Of a stretch of 64,000 bases of DNA, positions 1 through 12,609 are shown in pieces. The position numbers and the translations under genes were made by a program. The number at the start of each line of letters is the position of its first letter. The stretch's first letter is position 1. The notes beneath the pieces were generated by a model that did no database searches, was not told the origin of the DNA, and was given only the letters and a program-made list of their open reading frames with translations. The stretch spans positions 2,806 through 66,805 of the forward strand of contig JTDE01002053.1 of the NCBI GenBank assembly GCA_014338405.1, in the 5' to 3' direction. This DNA comes from Paragonimus skrjabini miyazakii (taxonomy: Eukaryota > Platyhelminthes > Trematoda > Plagiorchiida > Troglotrematidae).

Positions 1-656
1 GCATACAGTGATCTCATTAGATTCACGTATTTCTCTGGTACTCCCTTGCGGAGAAGGCAGCTCCAGAGAACGTTACGAGCAACTGAGTCGAAAGCAGCCT
101 TTACGTCTAAAAAGGTCACGACTGTCGGCTGTCTGTAACAGTGTCGATGCTCCAAGATCCGTCTCATAGTAAAAATATGAACGACACACCTTCGACAGGA
201 TCGGAATCCTGCCTGTTCTTCACGCGTCTGGCTTTCTCTAGGCTTAGTGAGCCGACGTAAAATGAGACAAGTGAGTTACCTGGACGAAATAAGCAAAAAA
301 ACGGATGCCTCTGCTGTTGTCACATTGACTTCGGGCCACCTTTTTGAAAACGGGAATGACTGTTGGTAGGCACCAATCACGAGGCACCTCTTCAGTCTCC
401 CAGATCGTCTGGAGAAGTTTTGTCAGTCCTGATATCAACCTCCCCCACTTTCTTTGAAAAGAGAAGGAGGGGGGAGGTCTGGACCAGGAGCCTCATTACG
501 CTTCAATGATTTAAGCTCCAGGACCACTTCTGCTTCCGACGGAGGACCATCTGGAGTGCAATACCCGACCATTCGGATACCGTCGTCCACATAATCTAGT
601 TTAGGCCAACTGAACTGTTCTTCAAAATGTTCAGCCCACCTATCAATTCGGCGCAA
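1..656 (-). pseudogene. LINE reverse transcriptase N-terminal half, frameshifted and truncated
   Basis: On the minus strand three open pieces make up the RT fingers and palm. The first (656-435) carries RWAEHFEEQFSWP and the K-x-x-K-R-N-E-A-P-G-P-D motif. The second (438-244) carries EVPRDWCLPTVIPVFKK, the usual finger motif. The third (about 241 down to 1) carries EEQAGFR and the palm motif A, TFLDVKAAFDSV, with the first catalytic aspartate intact. The pieces are in different frames. The window ends before motif C, so the two remaining catalytic aspartates cannot be checked. RT would copy the element's RNA at the nicked target site. Confidence 0.88.
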
Positions 657-733
657 TCGATTGATGATAAGTGAACCATCTTTTTGACATATGGTCCCAC
701 TTACACCGACTCGACGACTAATACAACCAAGGA

Positions 734-946
734 TCAGGGAAAAAGCTTTCTGCTATTCCCAGATATAAAGGCTCTTTCCACCTCTTTCGATTGTTCGACA
801 AAGTGTTGCTCACAGTCTGTGCGCAAGCTTTTAGTTAGCTTGCGTTCAGGTTCTTGACGGTTGTCATCATATTCAGACCCAGGTGGGATCGGGCAACGCT
901 TGTTCATGAGGTCTATCGACGTGACGGAGATCCAGTTCTGTCGCAA
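734..946 (-). pseudogene. LINE linker between endonuclease and RT, remnant
   Basis: About 70 codons on the minus strand between the endonuclease and RT parts. The charged segment KLTKSLRTDCEQHFVEQSKE, followed closely by a GNSRKLF motif, is typical of the basic linker of these LINEs, where a short G-N-x-R-x-L-F motif precedes the RT. It is in a different frame from both neighbours, which fits an old, frameshifted copy. It has no independent function. Confidence 0.65.
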
Positions 947-1164
947 CTGAACAGCTCTTTCGGATCATGCCTGTTTACAGCATGCTCTCATAGCACCGGC
1001 GATTTGTTCCCAGTGTTCGTTAGGATCCTTCGTCCAAATCGGACTGAACAACTTGTTCACCAACGGATTTTAGTAAGCATTATTCACACACTCATAGCTG
1101 GAATGCCAGTTAAGCACTTTGCATTTACTTGCATAGGTCCTCTAGGCAAATGACAATACGAAAC

Positions 1165-2005
1165 GGGCGCGCACAACAGCATGGTCCGAGTCCAGGTAGT
1201 TGCTCTAAAGAGCACAACAATCCTTAAGATAGTGGGGCCACCTATTACTAACTGCTGTATGATCCAACTATATCTACGGCTGAGAAGCACATGGAGGTCT
1301 CGAAGTGAAACAGTTCTTCTCCCTGTGTTGGAATGCCGTGCTCGAAATATACAGACCGTGGGATGCGCACAGCTGTAGTAGTCTTTCGCGGTTGTCCGTG
1401 CACTGTGCCCGGGAACCAAACAGACCTCCTAGCCATTTCTCATCCGGAAAAAGACGACCAAGCTGAGCATTAAAATCGTCCGCTAGTATGACTGTGTTTG
1501 AGTGTTGAGGTTGTCTCAGAAGGTCGACGAGGGCGTCACAGAACGCATCGTTGGAAGCATTCGAACAGCAGCCTGTTGGAGCGTACGCCAATATGACGAA
1601 TACACAACGGCTTTCTGATTTGCGTCGACAGACTTTAACCGCCGTATTGAGTTTGACAGCGCACAAGCGACTGTTCACTAGGATCCAATCGAGCAAACAT
1701 TGCTCCCCTCTGGAACTCAATGCGGTTTCCACTCCAACTCGTCCACGACATTCGGCTTCGGCGTCACCAGAAACCGTAAGAGGGAAGTTCTTGGATCTAC
1801 GGCTATCTAAAGGTGAGCTCAAATGGATAACCGCGCTAGAATCGTAGATTCGTGTCTCCATCACACAGCACACATCAATACCCAAACTTGAGAGAGTACT
1901 AGCCAGAGCAGGTTGCTGACCGACTTGTCGGATAGTGCGGGCATTGAAGGCGCCAATATTAACCAATTGTATTGGCCTCAGAAAACAATTATTGCCCGGA
2001 GGCAC
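1165..2005 (-). pseudogene. LINE endonuclease domain (exonuclease-endonuclease-phosphatase fold), broken
   Basis: The longest open part runs 2005 down to 1274 (about 243 codons). It would nick target DNA to prime reverse transcription. Visible motifs: near the N terminus NIGAFNARTI (a form of the N-V-R-T motif), then CCVMETRI (the catalytic E region), then DFNAQLG (the catalytic D-x-N motif). The C-terminal SDHAVV motif, with the catalytic histidine, is found in another frame at about 1178-1193. A stop codon sits upstream of it in that frame and a frame change lies near 1270. The order and spacing fit the family, so the loss of frame is decay rather than a different protein. It is followed on the same strand by the RT remnants. 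Confidence 0.88.
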
Positions 2006-2118
2006 ATGGAAGGCAAAAGGAATGGGGGGTAAAACAGTAGAAGAAAGTCAAGATCGGTTATTAATGTCGCTGTCGAGAGAACGATAACTTCTGATACTTC
2101 CCGGTCGTTTATGCCGCC

Positions 2119-2260
2119 TCTGACTTAAAAGTTTGACCTACGAGACAACAGGATATAAGGTTTTCCTTCAGGACTCCATCCGGAGCCAATGGCTCAAGAA
2201 TCCGACCCAACTGGCAGTGAGGGCTTGCCTAGCTCGGGGCGCAGTGAATGAGACATTAAC
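2119..2260 (-). repeat. Leader-like segment shared with the second LINE copy
   Basis: This stretch aligns with about 53470-53605, including shared runs such as GGAGCCAAT, CAGTGAGGG and AGCTC in the same order and spacing. In both places it lies about 130-160 bases upstream of the start of a minus-strand LINE endonuclease. The simplest reading is a common 5' untranslated leader. It could also be a separate older repeat present at both sites. Confidence 0.45.
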
Positions 2261-2398
2261 ATCTGATTCTGAGCACTGCTGCGCGCAGTGGATGTATTCG
2301 AAGCTACATCGGGCTTTTGCCACATACACTTGTCACGAAATGGAACTAGACAGGGACGCTTTTCTTCTAGACTTACGAGAGAAGTGCGAGCTCGAACG

Positions 2399-2875
2399 TT
2401 ACGTGGTTAGCGCCTGGATCTGACTTGTGTGTTTGTCCCCATAGTCGGTCGGGAGCGCCAGTATCTCCAACGCTAGCGCGGATACCTGGGGGATCTGTTT
2501 CGCGTATGTCTCCCAAATAAGATCGGTAGTGTCGGCGCATTGCGAGAGGGCATCCTGGGGGTTGATCTCAAGGATATTTCGCATATACCTAGATAGTCGC
2601 AGGATCCAATTTTCCTTCAATAAAAGCCCCCCATGAGGTGTTGAACATGCGAGGCGTTGCATGAGGCATGGAAACTGTGAGAGCTTCTGGTCGCCAAACT
2701 TGGTGTTGCTGGGCAGCAGCATTTAGAATAGCCAAAGCGCTTAATTCTGGCCTTTTTCAGCTGCTTACATGACTTGATTGAATCCGGCAGCTCCAAAATA
2801 CTGTCCACCCCATCCACGACATAAGGTGGAAGAGCGGCGACTACGTAATGAAACTTAGTTAGTTCCCTGGTTGCG
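2399..2875 (-). pseudogene. Ty3/gypsy-type gag (capsid) fossil
   Basis: Two overlapping minus-strand pieces (about 2875-2617 and 2722-2399) in different frames make up one capsid-like domain. Visible features are FHYVVAALPPYVVDGVDSIL followed by QLKKARIKRF, then LPSNTKFGDQKLSQF, then a leucine-rich LLLKENWILRLSRYMRNIL segment and a C-terminal LSQCADTTDLIWE. This series of helices is characteristic of the capsid of gypsy-type LTR retrotransposons, whose role is to form the particle in which the RNA is copied. A frameshift at about 2620-2720 breaks it. No protease, RT or LTR is visible beside it, so it is a stray fragment, perhaps cut by the neighbouring LINE insertion. Confidence 0.75.
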
Positions 2876-2879
2876 TATC

Positions 2880-5095
2880 GTAAGGCAGGCAGACAAAGGT
2901 TACTGCCAGGTCACTACAGTTGTCCATGATGTCGTGACTTAGAGGTAACCCCGGCCTGCCCACCGTACGATGCGGAAAATTACTCCCAAAATATAAAATC
3001 GTAAGGACAGGTACCTGCCGTCTGCTTGCTGCATACGATCGCCTTTGCTAGTTCGCATACTTGTCGGCTTATATGCGCTAATGACGGTACACAACACTTC
3101 TGGCTTGATTGCGCACTAACCAGTGGAATCCTGAACCTCCATAGCTCTTTCCGCATGCAGGTGTTGTTTAGCATTGGTTTAAACCGATTGTACTTACCAC
3201 ATGATTTACGTTGGATCTATCTCAATAATTCGTATGTTTACTACGCGTCTGGTATTCGTTGTGGATAACTGGGAATGGTTAGTGCACATACGTACTAAAC
3301 TACAGCGCAATGCGGCTTAGGTGACTACAAAAAGGTGAGTTCGCTGATACATTTATTCTACTTAAGCACCACGCTTACTCATGACGTCAAGCCGAATCTC
3401 ATAATTACAATGCATGTGGACTGTGCTGCAACATTTAGCAGATGATATTTGTAGTAAATGGGAAAATCTAATAGTAACTGGAAGTGTATTTAGCTCAAAC
3501 CCGGAGCTAGTTTCTACACAGTAGTAATAACGCAGCACACTAGCCAATAAACTCGGTATCCGTACATAATTATTTATGCAGTAAAACAACAATAACACAC
3601 AATGTTCTGTCATGAATCACGATCATCACGTATTTCCTCCCAGACTCAGGTCCCAAGAGGCAGCTAATCTCCCTGACGAAAAGCGACCAATTAGAAGTGT
3701 GAATCTTTCAGACCACTTAAAAGGAAGTCGTAGTTCGTTATCGATTGTTATCTTGCATGTCACTAGTACCCTACCTCAGGGACACGATCAAACCATTTAT
3801 CACTTGCCATCCTCTGAAGGTGTACACTGTGCAAACAGCCAACCTTATATTCAGTCGGACAGGGTATAGGCAAAACGTTATATTTTGAAAGAAAATAAGC
3901 TGGCCGGTAAGGCAGCAAATAGCAAAACAGATAGGCAAAATCAGAGAGCTAAACTGCAGCTGAGAAAGAGAGGTGCAAATGGACACACGGGCCGCAAGGA
4001 AAGATCATCGCCTGGCTTACCCACCTCTCGCATAAATTATCCAAACTGTCATGCATACGGTAAACCACATACGAGTAAACAGCTGCTTGGCATATTGTGC
4101 GGAACAGGTAAATGATGATACATTAGACAATAGATGGTGCTCGGACCGATGAAAATTGGGAGTGAATGATGTAAATTTTTGTTGAATCGTAAGGAGTGTC
4201 TTGCAATTACCGATGAAGCCCGAAACAAGGTGAGCAACATGGTTACAGTTTAACTCAGTCCAATACACGCAAACAAGTTCGGCAGCCGAGTTAGCGGGCG
4301 AAAATTTGAATTCAAACGAACGCCCGTGGTGAATGATGTGGGAACAAATAAATTTACTTTAGGCAACGCACAGCAGAAAACGCGTGACAAATAAGGAAAA
4401 CTAAATATTCTTTGCAAAGACGCACTGTGAGAATCAGTGCTAAAATATTATGATATGTAGACATGGCGTCAAAAGCTTACAGAAGTGACACACAAGTGAA
4501 GAGTACTACCTAAAATTAATGTGGAGGGCATAGCAACTAAAGACGCATACCATTGACCACGATTGCTTACTATGGCCAACAACACCACCCTACAGACTGA
4601 ATCTCTTTTAACGCTTGACGGTCCGAACAATGTCGCCAACCCCCTAATAAGCTATTGTTTCATACCTGACCCAACGAACATAAATGGTGCGTGACATAGC
4701 AAACACTGACTTGACGTCCAAATGACCTGTCAGAAACAATGGGGACTTATAATACATGAGTATTACTGTTATGTCAAATGTTGTGAACTGATTAGCCAAA
4801 TATCCATATTGCTTAAGAATATGGGGAACACTAGAGTGTACAGTGTAATTTTGGGTTTGTGATCACCCAACATATGAAGTAGATATGCATTTATTTTTAT
4901 TGTGATTTGACTTACCAGTGTTATAAAGCTCAGATATGTCACGTTTATGTGCAGTTTAAACAGTCAAAGGTGTTACACTATTTATCAGTAATATGATTTC
5001 AGTCCTCAACAGCTTTAATTGTTTGAGAAACCCTACAAACGCATATGACAGCAAAATCGTTGGGCAGCTGAGTTCAAGTATGAAATTAGTCAGCT
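2880..5095. other. No recognisable feature
   Basis: AT-rich sequence with only short open frames on both strands, none with a domain, splice-site support or repeat similarity that I can recognise. Confidence 0.5.
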
Positions 5096-5104
5096 CTCGA
5101 CTTG

Positions 5105-5190
5105 GCTTCATAGCTCAGCTGGTAGAACAAATTTTGTGTTAGGGTACGCTGTCCTTGTGGCAACGGAAGACCAGGTATATCACCTCTTGG
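5105..5190 (+). repeat. tRNA-derived SINE fragment, family 2
   Basis: A perfect RNA polymerase III A box (TAGCTCAGCTGG, 5111-5122) begins a segment that resembles 49455-49560. In both, GGGTA lies 31 bases after the A-box start, followed by a CTGTCC motif. No clear B box is left here. This suggests an old tRNA-derived SINE, not a working tRNA gene, because no cloverleaf can be folded. Confidence 0.4.
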
Positions 5191-7045
5191 TCCTTCTAAC
5201 CATATATTGTGTGCATTTTGGTTTTCGTATGAATCGAAAAAAACACACTGCAATCGATTGTGAATAACGTTGAACATTCAGTACATGATCTGAAACCTTG
5301 ATTACTCAATATAAGTCAGCAGTTGTTCTAGACATCTGTCCGTATGAAGAGTCTCTGGGTCATGAAACTGAGTTGACAGGACCTACATGGGGTCCTCTAT
5401 TTAGGTGAACCAAAAGCAGAGGAGCTTCTTATAGATAGTTGTGTATAGGTGAGCAAAAGTGAGGATCCAGTCAGCTTTGGTGCAAGATCAATAACGTATT
5501 GTTCAAAATGACCGCTTCGTCACACTTAGTGGCAAAGTTATGTTTGAAGTCCAAGCGGAGACTGCCTTGACTAAATGAGAAGCTATAGTGTTATTTCAAT
5601 TGCTTTTTCAGATGGGCATAGTGACTGTGACTGACTGCCATCCTGTCCACCCATTATTATTTTTGTTAGTGTTACTAGGTAGTTTAAATTCATTTAGCTT
5701 ATTATCTCCTGTCTACTAAAAATAAGAATTAACCTACCATGGAACTAAGAACGTAGTACTGTCTTGAGTTGACTTGAAATCAATTGAATAAAGTTAACTT
5801 AACTTTATAACTACTATGCTTCGTAGGTTTGTGTGTTGAATACTGATGTGGAAATACTACCATTTATAGATCTTTTTACTTTTGGATGTTTACAGATAAA
5901 TACCCTTGAGAGTCTTGGATGTAATTAGACTTTAAACACGTATACTCTTAATGGGCACCTGATAATCTGTGGGTTTTGTATCATGTCGTCAGGTACAACT
6001 GAAGTGCCCATTCATTCATGTGTTGCAAAACTGCTGCCCTCATCCAAGTGAACTGAAATATCTGTTTATCAGCGGTGCTTTTAATCAGATAAGAGAACTG
6101 TAAATTATGGATTCTAATTCATCAAGATTCAGTTTAGTTTAGTTTAGTTTGCGACCAACCGGCTTGATGGGTACTCATTAACTACGCTACAAAGATTTAT
6201 TTTGCAGTGCATTTTGCGTATATTTTTTCAAATTACATACAGCGAGCCTTTTAAATTACACGGCTCTTTCTGTGCACCTTATCTGTTCTCATTTGATTCG
6301 GTGGATTGTACTAACTGAAAACCATGTCGTGAGTTCAGGTTTTGACTTTTCATCATAATGTCTGTTTAATCCCGAACAATGTTCTACCTGTCGTATTACC
6401 CGCTCCCCTTTGGAATACGGATGAGTTTGAGGACTGGAGCTATGTAAGCTAGTAAATAAAAGATTGCCAGTGAGTTCCGTCATTCGATAATCCTTTGGTA
6501 TGACTTGTTGTCTTATTGGGCTGTGCTGCGCTGATCACTCTGATTAGCCTTCGTGATACGCCTAATTATCTTCTACTATGCCAGCTTCTTGTTTGCAAAC
6601 GTCAAAGAGAAATGACTGCAGCAAGAGCCACAGACACCAACCTTGGATATAGAAAAACAACTGCTGACTCAGTTATTGACGACAGAGTCAGGCAGTCTGA
6701 GTGAACTCAGGTCGAGATTACACGTCTGGTTGGACTGTTCCATCTGTGACCATATAAGACATCAATTACGACCACCATTTAACCCTTTCCTATCTTGCTT
6801 CATCCTAATTAGCTGGTTAATATGGTTCGCTTATCCTATAGACGGCATGCAGTCGGTAAGTTGTCATCTAGCTGGAACGTGATGCACAAGGTGGTTATTT
6901 TACGCACAGTTCAGAGGCAGAGGATTAGACCGGTCATAGCACTGCTTGGCATGATAACAACATAACACTGTTGTATCGGAGCTGAGCATTGTACACAGAA
7001 AACGATTGTAATTTATTCAGTTTTTTCGAGTGGGAACGTCAATAA
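5191..7045. other. No recognisable gene; short AGTTT microsatellite
   Basis: No domain-bearing reading frame was found. A short perfect run of four AGTTT units lies at 6131-6150. Confidence 0.5.
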
Positions 7046-7049
7046 TTTT

Positions 7050-7331
7050 TTATCGTGGTCGATACAGGTGCATTAACTTTCTACGAATTTTTTGGAGCAG
7101 CACGTTTGTGGTAGCATCTTGTTTCTTAGGTTCAAACAAGTCAACAGGATTCAAAAACTCATATTTATAGTTGAGGCCGAATGGAGTTATTTTGGATCTG
7201 ACTGGTTTAAACACTTGCACTAACTTCCAGCCTAAACTGTGATATGTTGAATTGTGGATTTCGATAAACCAGTGGGAAGAAAGCCCATTTTTATGAACTT
7301 CTGGATATCCAAACAACATGGAAATGGTCAT
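7050..7331 (-). pseudogene. Penelope-like element RT fragment
   Basis: About 93 codons on the minus strand. The start, LFGYPEVHKNG, matches the diagnostic Y-G-L-P-K-x-H-K motif of Penelope-like RTs. It is followed at the right distance by STYHSLGWKLVQVFKPVRSK, corresponding to the family's S-P-T-x-x-L-x-K helix, and then YEFLNPVDLF, corresponding to the N-S-x-E-F-V segment. The middle (usually L-R-P-I) is altered. Only this piece is left; the catalytic palm and the GIY-YIG endonuclease are not adjacent. Penelope-like elements are known to carry hammerhead ribozymes, which is relevant because hammerhead repeats lie elsewhere in this window. Confidence 0.65.
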
Positions 7332-7344
7332 ACCAACCGGAATA

Positions 7345-10300
7345 GTTGGCCTGGCTATAAGTCATTTTATGATCTGGCGAACTAGTTTTGAGAAGTTTAT
7401 TCTATAGTAATGATGCCTCCTCATTTCTGTTTCTGTCTTTTTTAACTTCGACTGGTCAGGGAATGTGTATATCATCTTAACAATATGATCCGATTTGTTT
7501 ATAATAGAGGTGACTCAACTTATTTGTTCGGCTTCGTTGGAACAATATTAGAATTGCTTCTAAGCCCTTTCACGGCTTTCAGGTGCTGTCGTTTCAATAC
7601 AGCACATCTGGTTACAACGCCAAAATGGTACCCATATAGAACTTTGGTGAGGGTGCACTTGAAATTGAACATCCATATTTATACTAACGTTTTCCACACT
7701 TGAAGAAGGAAGCTTTGAAATCAACGTTGATTCCTCAAACGTTGTTTGATTCAAAAGAACTAACAAGCATGTTGTTTAGAATGGCCCGGAAATGGAACTG
7801 GCGGTCAGGTCAGATTCAGCAAGCTGTTAACTGTAGTTATTTTGCTCTCATCTTATTTCTACGCATACTTAGCTACTCTTAATCCATTAGCAATTCGACA
7901 GGCACTGCAGCATTCATCTTGAGATTGGCTTTGTTCGAGTTTCTTTCGTTTCTAACTTGAGGTTAGAGGATTGCGATAGTTAGCTGCACGTAGCATCACC
8001 TCAACACGTTACCGTTAACCTTAAAAAAGCTCCCAGTCCATTGTGAGTAACTGGGGATTCTGCAGAAAAATGTAACGTCCTCTCTTTTGTCATCCTCTTA
8101 CGCGTAGAAGACGGATTCCTCTTTTATTAGAGCTCATGACTGGTGTATACTCTTGCTCTGATCAGACCTTTTATTCCGTCCATCGAGCTTGCGATAGTGT
8201 CTTTGAGAAAAATGATAACGGATTTGTCTTTCTGATTCTTAGGCTAAACTCGAAGTACCTATTAACTGACTTCATCAGATGTGCCTTTTGCGTGCTTTAA
8301 ACATATCCATAAAACCATGGTATGCGAAAATACAAACTTAGGGGGTTATAAACGTTATGCAGACATCCTACTAGGTGTGATTTATATTTTTTCCGCAGCA
8401 GCTCATTCTGACGCTCAAGTGAATGAAGTTGTTTTTCAAACTGTAAGTGAGGTTTCTTTGAAACGAGTGACAGTTCATTTTCCTTGGACTGATCATAGAC
8501 GAACCTTCTTTTTGTCTTAGCATCTCCTTGGTTTAAAAGCAACCAGATTTTGTCACCATATTAAATCGACTTAATTCCACTTACAAAAGGTTTTTCATTA
8601 GCCGAGATTAAGCGTTGGATGATTCACTGTCTCTCCTGGTTATTTTTAACTTTAGGAGCTTATGCAACAAAAATAGTTACTTTGCCCATCGGAAACCCGG
8701 ACGAAGCAGATTTAGTACTTAGGATTCTACCCACTTACTCCCTTGACTTACAAACATACTTTAGTGTTAACGATTTTTTGTAGAGCAAGGAAACTGTGCA
8801 TAGCCGACCGTATGAAGTTTGTAGAGGAACTTTCGAGGAATTTTCTGCTTGCGGATATGTACCCTGTCGAATTTACTGAAGTTCACTTCAAGCAGCTAGC
8901 GGCCAAATCTCACTGACAATGAGCATCTAAGAAGCAGGTCTTCATCAATCTTCCCTACATGAAAGATCACAATAAAAACGATGTTATTTATAATTCATTC
9001 CACTGCGGAAATGTGTTCTCCACATTTCATTCAAAGAATTACCTCCGACTGCTCTGGTCGTTCTTCCTCCGGAACCTATCTCTCAGGTAAACCACCAATT
9101 CACCTGCGCTTACGGTGACACACACCGTAACAGAAGGGAAAAAGCGTGCGACAGAGGAATGCTGAGCATATTCTCAAGTGGCTAGGGCAGGCAATAAGGC
9201 AACATAGATCAGTGTCTTAACATCGAAGGAATGAGTTGACCTCTTCGACCGCAAAACACATAATCTTAGCAAGTTGTGTATCTGACCGCACCACCCTGGT
9301 AAACTCCTCTTTCTGTAAGAGCTATGTGGTTGTAATGGTCTCTGTTAATTGATCATCAAACAGCACAATTTTTAATGGTCTGTCTCATATTAAGTTGACT
9401 ATAACTGTTTTGTAAACACAGTGGTTCTTCGTTGCATTTCAGAAGAATAACCCCAGAATACTCGGCGAACAGACAAAAACTCAAACGTGGAAGACCAATT
9501 CGGGAACGTAGGCAAACGTGTGAGCGACATCCGAAACAAAGCCAGTGCACTAAGTAAATAAGTATGGGGCTCAGGAAAATCCCTTACCCGAAAAGATTGG
9601 CAGGATTAGGTCGATTTTTAATGAACAACAGACACACCAGGTGAGACCTAATTCTTATCTGCTAACTACTCCACACTTCCAGTCATTCATTGGTACATCT
9701 CCTACTAAATGAGGATGAACTTTTGAGAGGCCGGTCACTGAAACTGAGTAGTGAAACAGTCAGATTACCTTGCAGACAGAACTGCTTTATAGTTACTATC
9801 TGTTCCCACTTGAATGCATTGCCCAATTCTGTGGTCACGGTAGAATCTGTTGTGAGTTTAGAAATGTTGCTCGGTCAGCATATACGTGAGAGCTAATCGG
9901 TACTGCAAGTTTCCTAACCGTCATATTAATTCACTTTCACAGGTCATTAACTGGGCATGTGTGAATGAGTGTTGTCTAAGCGTCTTCGGTGTTCGTTGCC
10001 GAAGTGACTGCACACAACAGTTTGATTGAATTTACTCTTTATTTAGGTCCCTTCACTTCCTCTTTATATTTCCAAACCGTCCAACACAATTTTTCACCAA
10101 CCAGCACAGAGACAGGTACACACAATCTTTCTAACTCCTGTACCAACTTATGGACCTAGATGATCAGTCATGAGTTTGAACGTAATAAGTGAGATGGATA
10201 CACACTAATTTGCATCTAAGCAACAGGTGGTTGAATCTCATTAGAAGCATCGAGGTAACCGGGTAACTCAAACATTTCTGATACGTTATCATCCCCATTG

Positions 10301-12509
10301 AACCTTATTTGGCGTGCATACTTTGAGGTATAGACCCATCATGCTGTTTGTTAACACACACTTGATGGACGTTAGTTAGCTCTACTCGTTTGGTTGACCT
10401 CCTCTTTGGATTAAGATTGTCGAGCTGCGGCCAAAAGATGGGGACATCGGGGTACGTTAAACTAATCAGTCTTCTTATTTGTCACAAAGCAGCGTCCACT
10501 GTAAGTACTAACTAACCCTGATCAACCTGTTCAACTAAAGGTTCTCTTTATGACAGGAGGCATAAAGTTAGCGTGAAAAGCAGTGGTACATATTACTTCT
10601 GGCCGATGAGTATATGAACCAGATCCAGCAATCTGTACAGTCGATTGGGATGTAAACTTACACATGTCTGATCACATATTTTAACGAACTGAATGGGGGC
10701 AGTAGGTTGGCCAGACGACCAACATGTTAGGCGAGCCAAGGACAATATCTGTGTGACTCGAATGCAGACCTGTCAACGTAGGTAAACGAAGAATGGGTAA
10801 TGTTGCAACACTTTCACTGTGATGTAACCCGTTATCGAGGGTGAAGGAGTTTGGCGTAGAACTTGGCAACTTAAAGTTTTATGATTAGTCTCCAGTCCGT
10901 CTCGAGAGAAAACGAAATCATACAGTAATGACGAAGTGCATTACGGATAAATTCAGTATGTTTTGCTGGAAGTAGTTGCACGAACTGGCATGCCGAATCA
11001 TCCAATTATCTGTATAAAGATATGTATTCCTCATGATGGACTGTTTGATTTTGATGCTAAATATTACAGTCAAAATTCGGTAAAGCATTATGCTGGCGCT
11101 CGTGCATGGCAGCCTCTAGCTTGTAGAATGATCTTTAAGGATGAAAAATAAGACTCAATTTCTCATCACCTGAGTAAAATGTAAACGTTGGAACAATAAA
11201 TATATGTACAGATGAGTAATGACACAGTAAGCTACAAGGTCCTTTGCTGTGTCTGGGCATTTCCACATTCTGCTGGGCCTAACCGTTAAGAAACGCAAAC
11301 TATAGGATGCTCATTTTGTTCAACAGTGACTCCAGTACTTGTAGGTGACCCATCGGTAATCCAGACAGAGTATAAATTGAGCGAAAAAGATCACCTAATC
11401 ACTTTACCGTCCGAAATATCCAAAAGATTGGGTATAGCCTCGTAGACATTCGATCGATAGAAAATCTCAAACAAGAAGAGAAAGACTACTGGTTTCAACA
11501 GAATCGTGAAATTGAAATCGAGACTAAAAAGTTACCAGAATGGACTGAAAATCGAACTCAACGTTGCAAGACCCTCAGTGGGTGACACATCAATGAGTGA
11601 AGTAAAACGAGAGGGGTCAGCTTTAAAACCATCCCCGGTCGTAGAGCTATCGAAAACATCTCATTTTTGACGTTCAGAATAGTTCTTTTTAAGAGTGATT
11701 CCAACAACTTTGTAGTAACGAAGGTGTTTTTAATTCTGCCATGAATATAGTTTGTGGGAGCATAAACAGTGATGTCATTTTGGCAAGTTTCAACACCCAT
11801 CTGTCCATCATTACTAATAATAATCATGGACAGGAAAGTGGTCATTACGATTAGGCAGAAAGATTGAAAACTGTACGTATATAAACCGAACGAATTGTCA
11901 GTAGTGGCCACTTCGTTAATTTTAGAATCAGGAGTGATTTGTAAGTAAACGTTCTGTGAATCAACCTTCGAAGGAAATGTCAACCCAATGCAACGATCAT
12001 GACAGCTATATGAAGAATTTGTAACTTTCGCAGAATGTGACGGAGTAGTCCAGTCCTTTCTTGCGGACAACAGAAGCGACAGTGAACACCGCATCACGTA
12101 CAGTTGAGTAATACGGCATGATCTCGCTCTTGTTGCAATTAGTAGATATTTGAACCATTCGACACAACCAATCGTCCTCGGCGCAGTTATGTTCTCCGGC
12201 TACCTTTGTCTGGTGCTTTGTGTTATTGATAATCTCCAGGGGACAGGTCTTTCCTTCAGCGGGGAAGTGGCAACTATAGCTTTCTGTTGCTCCCTATCGT
12301 CGGCATATGTTCAAATTAAGTGTACTTTTTTAATCAGACAAAGCAAAATGATCTGCCTTTCTCGATTTTACTATTTTATTTTAATAAATATAAAAAATCC
12401 TCATTTGGAATTGCTTAGAAGTTTAGTCACCAAACGGAGAGTGAAGGCGATGCGTACTATTCAAGTAGGGCGCAGAGCCCACAGTACTAAACTCTCAGAG
12501 ACATCAAAG
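7345..12509. other. No recognisable gene
   Basis: Short open frames only. The longest, on the minus strand at 12097-11558 (179 codons), has one hydrophobic stretch but no recognised domain and no convincing splice context. I treat the region as intergenic or intronic. Confidence 0.45.
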
Positions 12510-12609
12510 NNNNNNNNNNNNNNNNNNNNNNNNNNNNNNNNNNNNNNNNNNNNNNNNNNNNNNNNNNNNNNNNNNNNNNNNNNNNNNNNNNNNNNNNNNN
12601 NNNNNNNNN
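12510..12609. other. Assembly gap (100 N)
   Basis: Exactly 100 undetermined bases, the usual placeholder for a scaffold join of unknown size. Order and distance across it are therefore not certain, and the reading frames that seem to cross it should be ignored. Confidence 0.98.

Larger units (their letters stand above)
1..2050 (-). mobile_element. Decayed non-LTR retrotransposon (LINE), 3' part cut by window edge
   Basis: Read on the minus strand, this stretch encodes in order an apurinic-type endonuclease, a linker and the start of a reverse transcriptase (RT), the usual order of RTE/CR1-like LINEs. The coding potential is split across frames with internal stops, so the copy is dead. The RT runs off the window at base 1, so the palm catalytic YxDD motif and the 3' end are not seen. 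The family type is common in flatworm genomes. The exact clade (RTE or CR1-like) cannot be settled by eye. A homologous leader segment lies just upstream (about 2119-2260). Confidence 0.88.

Noticed and set aside
11558..12097. 179-codon minus-strand open frame with one hydrophobic segment
   Set aside because: No domain, no signal peptide at the start, no convincing splice context. A frame of this length can occur by chance in 64 kb on six frames.
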